Source of the DNA: CADEEX01 sp964577955
Lineage (GTDB): Bacteria > Acidobacteriota > Vicinamibacteria > Vicinamibacterales > CAVVIG01
Direction: 5' to 3'
Assembly: GCA_964577955.1 (NCBI GenBank)
Contig: CAZOAZ010000009.1
Coordinates: 62,001-126,000 of the forward strand
Length of the DNA: 64,000 nucleotides
Translations under genes and position numbers: made by a program
The notes under the pieces: model-generated
What the model was told of the DNA's origin: nothing
Database searches by the model: none
What the model saw: only the letters and a program-made list of their open reading frames with translations
Shown here: positions 58,870-64,000 of the stretch, piece by piece
How positions within the stretch are numbered: position 1 is the first letter of the stretch
How the letters are laid out: each line of letters opens with the position of its first letter

Positions 58870-60309
58870 ATGAACACCCACGAACCGTCGCGGCGTCGAT
58901 TCCCGGTGCTGACCACCGCACTGCTGGTCGCCGGCATCGTTGCCGTCGGCACGACCGGCACCGTGCGATCGCAGGCGCCGGAAACGCGAACCGACCTCAC
59001 CTTCACCAAGGACATCGCGCCGATTCTCCAGCGCAGCTGCGAGAACTGCCACCGCGCCGACGGCGGCGCGCCGATGTCGTTGACGACGTACGAGGAAGTG
59101 CGGCCGTGGGCGCGCGCCATCAAGACGCGGACATCCATTGGACCGCGCGCCGGCGTCATGCCGCCCTGGTACGTCGAACGAACCATCGGTATCCAACGCT
59201 TCAAGCAGGACCCGTCGCTCTCCGAAGAGGAGATCGCCAAGATCGCCAGGTGGGTCGACGGCGGCGCGCCGCGCGGCAACCCGGCGGACATGCCGGCTGC
59301 GACCAAGCGCCCCTCGGAAGAAGGCTGGACGCTCGGTGAACCCGATCTCATCGTCAAGTCGCCGGACGTGAAGATGCCGGCGATCGGTCCCGATGTCTGG
59401 ACGAATCTCGGTCTCGTGAAGACCGGCGTCGTCGAGGACCGTTGGGTGAAGTCGGTGGAAGTCCGCGAGGTCAACAACATTCCGAAGGGCGACGGCGTGA
59501 AGACCGTCGGCGGCCGCTACGTCTTCCATCACATGACGTACTCGAGCGGCGGCGAAGGCGGCGGCCAGAGCTGGCCGATTCACGAGGTCGGCCGGAACGC
59601 CGACATCTTCCCGGACGAAGCGGGCCGCCTACTCGCCGCGAATTCGTCGCTCGACTTGAGCGCCGCGCACCTGCACTCGAACGGCCACGACACGACGGCC
59701 CATCTCGAGTTCGGCTTCAAGTTCTTCCCGCCCGGCTACAAGCCGGCCTACCGTCGTCTGCCGACCTTCATGGGCAACGGCAACGACATCGACATCAAGC
59801 CGAACGAAGCCAACCAGCAGCTGCACGCCTACGCCACGCTGAACGAACACACCAAGATCATCGCGTTCGAACCGCACCTCCACGCCCCCGGCGTCCGGAT
59901 GTGCATCGAAGCGATCTGGGGGATGAACATCCAGCAGCTGAACTGCGTCGGCTACGACCACAACTGGGTCAAGCAGTACCTCTACGAAGACGATGCGGCG
60001 CCGCTCCTGCCGAAGGGCACGATCCTGCACCTCATCGCGTTCCTGGATACGACACCGGCGAACAAGAACCTCGCCGACTCGCGCAACTGGGCGGGTGGCG
60101 GACGCCGTTCGGTGTCGAACATGTTCATCGATCTGGGCTATTCGGTCGCGCTCACCGAAGAACAGTTCCAGGCCGAAATGGCCAAGCGGCGCACCAAGAT
60201 GAAGAGCCGCAACGACTACGACATCGGCTGCCCGCTCTGCTGGGCACCGCCGGTACCGCCGGCCGCTCCACGTGCGACGACGCAGCAGCAAGGCGGTAAT
60301 CAGCAGTGA
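58870..60309 (+). CDS. Secreted cytochrome c / copper type II monooxygenase-like protein
   Basis: 479 residues, with GAGGAG before the ATG. An N-terminal membrane/signal segment (L-T-T-A-L-L-V-A-G-I-V-A-V) precedes a cytochrome c haem site C-E-N-C-H at about residue 57. The later half resembles copper type II ascorbate-dependent monooxygenases (PHM fold): F-H-H-M-T-Y near 222, H-L-H-S-N-G-H-D near 265 and H-L-H-A-P-G-V-R-M near 337 provide histidines and a methionine suitable for two copper sites. A redox enzyme fed by its own haem domain is plausible. Its stop overlaps the next gene by 4 bases (GTGA). Confidence 0.78.
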   Translation: MNTHEPSRRRFPVLTTALLVAGIVAVGTTGTVRSQAPETRTDLTFTKDIAPILQRSCENCHRADGGAPMSLTTYEEVRPWARAIKTRTSIGPRAGVMPPWYVERTIGIQRFKQDPSLSEEEIAKIARWVDGGAPRGNPADMPAATKRPSEEGWTLGEPDLIVKSPDVKMPAIGPDVWTNLGLVKTGVVEDRWVKSVEVREVNNIPKGDGVKTVGGRYVFHHMTYSSGGEGGGQSWPIHEVGRNADIFPDEAGRLLAANSSLDLSAAHLHSNGHDTTAHLEFGFKFFPPGYKPAYRRLPTFMGNGNDIDIKPNEANQQLHAYATLNEHTKIIAFEPHLHAPGVRMCIEAIWGMNIQQLNCVGYDHNWVKQYLYEDDAAPLLPKGTILHLIAFLDTTPANKNLADSRNWAGGGRRSVSNMFIDLGYSVALTEEQFQAEMAKRRTKMKSRNDYDIGCPLCWAPPVPPAAPRATTQQQGGNQQ

Positions 60310-61439
60310 TTCGTCGGGCAGCAAGACGGGCTGTGCGATCCGGCTCAGTCGTGGAATCCGGCGCTGTTGTGGGATCCGGCTTCAGCCGGATTCTCATCCA
60401 CGCCAGCGCGATTGTCGCGATCATTGCGGTGCCACTGTTCGTGGATCTCCCGGGTCCACGCATCCTCGCGCCGGGCATCGCTGAAGCGCAGAGCCGCTTC
60501 GCGTATTCATCCGGCCAGGAACTGTCGCCGTCGTTTGAAGGATGGATGCCGAACGACGACGGCTCCTTCACGCTGTACTTCGGCTACATGAACACGAACT
60601 GGTTGCAGGAGTTCGACATTCCGGTCGGCCCGAACAACCGCTTCGAACCGGGCAATCCCGACATGGGACAGCCGACGCATTTCTATCCGCGCCGGAATCC
60701 GTTCCTGTTCACGTTCAAAGTGCCGAAGGACTTCGGCAACAAGGAACTGACCTGGACGCTGACGGCCAACGGCAAGACGCTGAAGGCGTACGCGTCGCTG
60801 AAGACCGACTATCAAATCGATCCGCAGGTCATCTCGACGGAAGTCGGCGGCGACAACGGCAGCCTGGACGATTCGCTGCGCACCAATCTCCCGCCCGATC
60901 TCCGGGTCGAGGGCGAGAAGCGCCGCACCGTGAAGGTCGGTCAACCGCTGTCGCTCGTCGCGGTCGCCGGGGATCCGGACAACATTCCGGCGCGCCGCGA
61001 TCGCAAACCGCAGCCTGGATTCCGCAAGGCCGCGGCACCAGTGACGACCGTCGCCGGCACAACCGCGCCGCCGCCGCCGGCAGTTCGCAACCCGGCGCCA
61101 GCCGGCAATGCCACGCCAAACATCGCCGCGCAGGTCTACCGGCCGCCGGTTGCGGTCGTCGCATCGAGTGGACCTGGACTCCGCTTCTCCTGGATCGTGT
61201 ACCGCGGCAAGGCCTCGGCGGCGACGTTCTCGCCCGACCAGATGAAGACGTGGATGGACACGCGCGCCTACGCCAATTCGCCCTGGTCGCCGCCGTACGC
61301 GATTCCTGAACCGCCGGCCGACGGCCGCTACGCAAGTTCGGTCACCTTCAACGAGCCTGGCACCTATCAGCTCCGTGCGGTGGCGAGCGATGGGTCGCTG
61401 TTCACCTACGAAGACATCACGGTTACGGTCGCGCCGTAG
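60306..61439 (+). CDS. Secreted protein paired with the monooxygenase-like gene
   Basis: 377 residues from a GTG overlapping the previous stop as GTGA. Residues about 18-30 (G-A-V-V-G-S-G-F-S-R-I-L) are encoded by a Q palindrome, and the hydrophobic segment I-A-I-I-A-V-P-L-F-V follows, probably the signal anchor. The body is beta-rich (F-T-L-Y-F-G-Y-M-N-T-N-W, L-T-W-T-L-T-A-N-G-K-T) with a proline/alanine linker near residue 250 and a C-terminal domain ending V-T-F-N-E-P-G-T-Y-Q-L-R-A-V-A-S-D-G. No catalytic site seen. It may accompany the monooxygenase. A terminator follows. Confidence 0.7.
   Translation: MIRRAARRAVRSGSVVESGAVVGSGFSRILIHASAIVAIIAVPLFVDLPGPRILAPGIAEAQSRFAYSSGQELSPSFEGWMPNDDGSFTLYFGYMNTNWLQEFDIPVGPNNRFEPGNPDMGQPTHFYPRRNPFLFTFKVPKDFGNKELTWTLTANGKTLKAYASLKTDYQIDPQVISTEVGGDNGSLDDSLRTNLPPDLRVEGEKRRTVKVGQPLSLVAVAGDPDNIPARRDRKPQPGFRKAAAPVTTVAGTTAPPPPAVRNPAPAGNATPNIAAQVYRPPVAVVASSGPGLRFSWIVYRGKASAATFSPDQMKTWMDTRAYANSPWSPPYAIPEPPADGRYASSVTFNEPGTYQLRAVASDGSLFTYEDITVTVAP
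60374..60391. repeat. Short palindrome, subfamily Q, inside a coding region
   Basis: ATCCGGCTTCAGCCGGAT, preceded by a partial unit (GGAATCCGGCG) at about 60353. It lies within the 5' end of the gene at 60306 and is translated as G-S-G-F-S-R-I. Confidence 0.8.
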
Positions 61440-61443
61440 TTCA

Positions 61444-61467
61444 TCCGGCTAAAGCCGGACGCCACCG
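61444..61467. repeat. Short palindrome, subfamily Q
   Basis: ATCCGGCTAAAGCCGGACGC plus CACC, right after the gene stop. It precedes a terminator hairpin, so it belongs to the 3' end of the operon. Confidence 0.8.
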
Positions 61468-61482
61468 GGAACACGACTTCAC

Positions 61483-61516
61483 GCCGGGCCTTCCAGCCCG
61501 GCGTTTTCTTTTTCTC
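61483..61516 (+). terminator. Rho-independent terminator
   Basis: The arms CGCCGGGC and GCCCGGCG flank a CTTCCA loop, followed by TTTTCTTTTTCT. Stem and T-run are both good, the best terminator in the window. It ends the monooxygenase-like operon. Confidence 0.85.
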
Positions 61517-61562
61517 CCACAGCTCAGCTCATACGGCGTCGGTTCTTGCAGCAATCGGGTGC

Positions 61563-61793
61563 ATGAACCGCATACCGAACGTCTTCCGCAAAACGCTGAG
61601 GCTCGGCCCCCACATCAAGTCGTTTGAGATTCGGGCACTGCCAACCGAGGGCTGGATGGCATGCACGGCCTCGGACGAAGCGGTGTCGCGAACCACGCTC
61701 ACGGACTGGCACCGCGTCGAGCGCATGACGACGCGGTTCATGCTCGAGATTGCGTCGCTGCGCCGCGACGGCTGGATCGAAGCCCTGGCTTAA
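61563..61793 (+). CDS. Small open reading frame, uncertain
   Basis: 76 residues with no known family. The sequence (R-I-P-N-V-F-R-K-T-L-R-L-G-P-H-I-K) is basic and has no membrane segment, and the ribosome-binding site is weak (ATCGGG). It could be a real small gene between the terminator and the next exported protein gene, or a chance frame. It has a typical stop-free composition but no strong support. Confidence 0.35.
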   Translation: MNRIPNVFRKTLRLGPHIKSFEIRALPTEGWMACTASDEAVSRTTLTDWHRVERMTTRFMLEIASLRRDGWIEALA

Positions 61794-61838
61794 GACCGTG
61801 GGCACGATTGTGGCAACCACGGCGCGAGGAGGATGAAG

Positions 61839-62279
61839 ATGAAACGTATTGCTTGCGCTCTCTGCGTAGCGGCGGTCGGCACGATCGGTGTCGCCGCACA
61901 GACCAGCGAAACCACGACCAAAACGAAGATCACCGTGCAGGATGGCGAGTCGGTGAAGGTCACCGGCTGCGTGCAGCCCGCGGTCACCGGCGGCGGGTTC
62001 GTGCTCACGAACGTCGCTGACAAGAGCGGCGCGCTCCACAACTACTGGCTGCTCACCGATGGCGACATGTCGAAGCACATCGGCCATCGGGTCCAGATCG
62101 AAGGCAAGGTCACGGATCGCGGCGACGCCAAGGTGAAGATCGAAACCAAGACCAAGACAGAAGTCGACAACGGCGACGACCGTGAGACCAAGACCAAGTC
62201 GGAGATCAAGGGCGATCAGGTCTCGATGCCCTATCTCGGCGTCAAGGACGTCAAGATGATCGCAGCCAGCTGCCCGTAG
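61839..62279 (+). CDS. Small exported protein, OB-fold-like
   Basis: 146 residues from the ATG at 61839; an ATG at 61833 is rejected because the AGGAGG directly abuts it. A signal peptide (ending V-G-V-A-A-Q-T) precedes a threonine/lysine-rich segment, then V-K-V-T-G-C-V-Q-P, I-G-H-R-V-Q-I-E-G-K-V-T-D, a lysine/glutamate-rich stretch and M-I-A-A-S-C-P. Two cysteines could bond. The fold looks like a small beta barrel. Function unknown. It may be abundant, given the good ribosome-binding site. Confidence 0.72.
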   Translation: MKRIACALCVAAVGTIGVAAQTSETTTKTKITVQDGESVKVTGCVQPAVTGGGFVLTNVADKSGALHNYWLLTDGDMSKHIGHRVQIEGKVTDRGDAKVKIETKTKTEVDNGDDRETKTKSEIKGDQVSMPYLGVKDVKMIAASCP

Positions 62280-62400
62280 AGGCGGCGCGGCTGAGAGGGG
62301 GCGTCAGTCATGGCGCTCCCTAACTTGCCCCTCCCGCCGTCCACTCTACCCGCTCAACTGCCCAGGCAAACCCGGCACCGATCGTGCGTAGGTCGGCTGT

Positions 62401-63333
62401 ATGCAGCTGATCATTCAGCCGGATTCCGGCGCGGCGCCCACGGTGACTGCGATCAAGCAGGCGAAGAAAACGATCGACGTCCTCATCTTCCGGCTCGATC
62501 GCGAAGAAATCCTCGAAGCGCTGGAAGCGGCGGTCAAGCGCGGCGTCGCCGTGCGTGCGCTGATTGCGCACACGAATAGTGGCGGCGAGAAGGCGCTCCG
62601 AAAACTGGAAATGCGCCTGCTTGAAGGCGGCGTCACCGTGGCGCGGACCGGCGACGATCTGGTGCGTTATCACGGCAAGCTGATGATCGTCGACCGGCGG
62701 ATGCTGCATCTCTACGGCTTCAACTTCACAGCCGCGGACATGAAGCGGAGCCGGAGCTTCGGCATCATCACCAAACACAAGAAGTTCGTGGACGAGGCGG
62801 TGAAGGTCTTCGAGGCGGACTCGGCGCGGCAGCCGTACGTGCCCGGCTCCGACCGCTTCATCGTCAGTCCGGAGAATGCGCGACAGCGGTTGACTCGATT
62901 CATTGGTGGCGCCAGGAAACAGCTGCTCATCTACGACCCCAAGGTCAGCGACCCGGCGCTCGTCACGGCGCTGGCCACCCTCACGAAGAAGGGCGTGGAT
63001 ATCCGGATCATCGGCGACCTGGGCAGGAAGGCACCGCTCACGGTCGAGAAGTATCCCGGCGAACGGCTGCACGTGCGCGCGATCATCCGCGACGGCAGGC
63101 AGGTGTTCGTCGGCAGTCAGAGCCTGCGACGTCTCGAGCTCGAACGCCGGCGCGAAATCGGCGTGATCATCGACAACGCGTTCATCGTCCGGACGATCAA
63201 GGACATGTTCGAGAAGGACTGGGCGCTGACGCCGAGCGGGAAGAAAGAACGCAAGGACGAGAAGAAGGAAGAGAAAGACAAGGCCCGCAGCGACGACGGT
63301 GCCAAGCCTTCAGAAGCCCACTCCGCCGCGTAA
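62401..63333 (+). CDS. Phospholipase D-like protein
   Basis: 310 residues. The first HKD motif is intact: Y-H-G-K-L-M-I-V-D near residue 88, followed by L-Y-G-F-N-F-T. The second reads L-H-V-R-A-I-I-R-D near 222 then F-V-G-S-Q-S-L, with arginine where the family has lysine. A basic, charged C-terminal tail (K-K-E-R-K-D-E-K-K-E-E) follows. No signal peptide is seen. Catalysis by one good and one altered site is possible but weakened. It could act on phosphodiesters such as cardiolipin or nucleic acid; substrate unknown. Confidence 0.78.
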   Translation: MQLIIQPDSGAAPTVTAIKQAKKTIDVLIFRLDREEILEALEAAVKRGVAVRALIAHTNSGGEKALRKLEMRLLEGGVTVARTGDDLVRYHGKLMIVDRRMLHLYGFNFTAADMKRSRSFGIITKHKKFVDEAVKVFEADSARQPYVPGSDRFIVSPENARQRLTRFIGGARKQLLIYDPKVSDPALVTALATLTKKGVDIRIIGDLGRKAPLTVEKYPGERLHVRAIIRDGRQVFVGSQSLRRLELERRREIGVIIDNAFIVRTIKDMFEKDWALTPSGKKERKDEKKEEKDKARSDDGAKPSEAHSAA

Positions 63334-63421
63334 CTACGGTTGACCATCGCACGCTCGGCAGCGCTCAGAGCATCGTGATGAGCTGAACCGAATTGGCCGC
63401 AGTCTTGCTGTCCCTCCGAAC

Positions 63422-64000
63422 ATGGCACGAACCAACGCCCTCATCGCCGTTTGCGTCTCGGGAGCTCTCGGCCTGGTGGCCATCACCGCCGCTGCCGAAT
63501 CTGAGCATCTGATGAGCAAAGAAGAGCGGCGCGACTTCATCCGCCGCGCTCAAGTGTGGCAGCCGACCACCGTGCCGGCGATGAATCTCAGACTCGGTCC
63601 GCAGGGGCGCGACAGCTTCAAACCCAACGCCCGGGTGACGTGTGAGTTTCACGACGCAGACTCGTCGGGCCACACGCCGAAGTTCAACTGCGTGACGGCG
63701 TCGGGTGACACACTGAAGGTCCGCTACGGGGGCTCCAACGGCGAGGTGATCGGGTCCGTCCTCGCCAGCCGTCTGTTCTGGGCGCTCGGCTTCATGACCG
63801 ATCGCGTCTATCCGGTGCGCGTGACCTGCAAGGGTTGTGCAGCCGATCCCTGGGTGGACAAGCACAAGGTCCCCGGCGAGCAGCACGACTTCGACTTTGC
63901 GGTCGTCGAGCGCAAACCGGAAGGGCATGAGATGAAGGACAAATCGAAGGAATCGGGGTGGGCCTGGACGGAACTGCCGACGGTGGACGTCGACGCCGGC
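63422..64000 (+). CDS. Secreted protein of unknown function, 3' truncated
   Basis: The frame is open from the ATG at 63422 to the window edge (193 codons). A signal peptide ends near I-T-A-A-A-E. Motifs are S-K-E-E-R-R-D-F-I-R-R-A, V-T-C-E-F-H-D, L-K-V-R-Y-G-G-S-N-G-E-V-I-G-S-V-L-A-S-R-L-F-W-A-L-G-F near residue 100, and C-K-G-C near 140. I recall similar proteins in acidobacteria without an assigned function. The paired cysteines in C-K-G-C could bind a metal. The C-terminus lies outside the window. Confidence 0.72.
   Translation, partial: MARTNALIAVCVSGALGLVAITAAAESEHLMSKEERRDFIRRAQVWQPTTVPAMNLRLGPQGRDSFKPNARVTCEFHDADSSGHTPKFNCVTASGDTLKVRYGGSNGEVIGSVLASRLFWALGFMTDRVYPVRVTCKGCAADPWVDKHKVPGEQHDFDFAVVERKPEGHEMKDKSKESGWAWTELPTVDVDAG

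Overview
The window looks like chromosomal DNA from a GC-rich (roughly two-thirds G+C by eye), Gram-negative soil-type bacterium, most likely an acidobacterium of the Vicinamibacteria type. This placement is an inference. It rests on several copies of a secreted protein family with a D-G-x-P-D-L-x-G-[VI]-W motif, a Pkn-type kinase carrying TolB-like and TPR regions, a DUF6152 protein, copper-monooxygenase-like secreted proteins, and many short extragenic palindromes. Outer-membrane barrels and an ADP-heptose epimerase (HldD) support a diderm envelope. I see no rRNA, tRNA, CRISPR array, prophage or insertion sequence.

Layout. 1-6.7 kb: a 5'-truncated nucleotidyltransferase-like gene, three paralogous secreted proteins with a DUF6152 gene among them, and a glycosyltransferase with two small genes. 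6.8-13.1 kb: DinB-like protein and M28 peptidase (coupled), a metallo-beta-lactamase-fold hydrolase, malate synthase and a TPR protein. 13.4-15.9 kb: an EAL/HDOD protein followed by a tandem HD/HD-GYP protein. 16-21 kb: M23 peptidase, a second MBL-fold protein, a small coiled-coil protein, a DUF4159 protein, a lipoprotein and an aldo/keto reductase. 21.2-25.4 kb: a PEGA protein divergent from a very long coiled-coil PilZ protein. 25.4-29.4 kb: two overlapping ABC exporter half-transporters plus an MmcQ/YjbR protein. 29.5-32.1 kb: an AraC regulator divergent from secreted NTF2-like and VOC proteins. 32.2-35.3 kb: an operon with a GntR-SpoIIE phosphatase fusion, a GntR regulator, an ABC ATPase and a permease. 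35.4-43.5 kb: secreted proteins, an IscA-like/rhodanese fusion, a second aldo/keto reductase, a DUF309 protein, a Ser/Thr kinase, an acyl-CoA dehydrogenase and a metallopeptidase. 43.6-50.1 kb: envelope proteins, including a peptidase/beta-propeller/barrel fusion, a GHL15-like hydrolase and cytochrome b561. 50.2-54.7 kb: an atypical SDR, GNAT, ProC, HldD and RocD. 54.8-64 kb: membrane, regulatory and TPR proteins, a cytochrome-c/copper-monooxygenase-like pair, a phospholipase-D-like protein and a 3'-truncated secreted protein.

Functional threads. RocD and ProC together give ornithine to proline, with HldD for LPS core between them. PilZ, EAL/HDOD and HD-GYP proteins point to c-di-GMP-linked signalling. 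Many products are exported.

The non-coding DNA is unusually structured. It holds two related palindromic repeat subfamilies sharing a GGCTTTAGCC-type core, three low-GC TGATTGATGA hairpins, an octamer-repeat hairpin and low-complexity GGCAGG tracts. Most striking is a composite element of about 300 bp in two copies. Each has a 30-bp stem whose arms differ between copies in a compensatory way, and each lies directly 3' of a minus-strand gene. Some palindromes run into coding sequence and encode protein termini.
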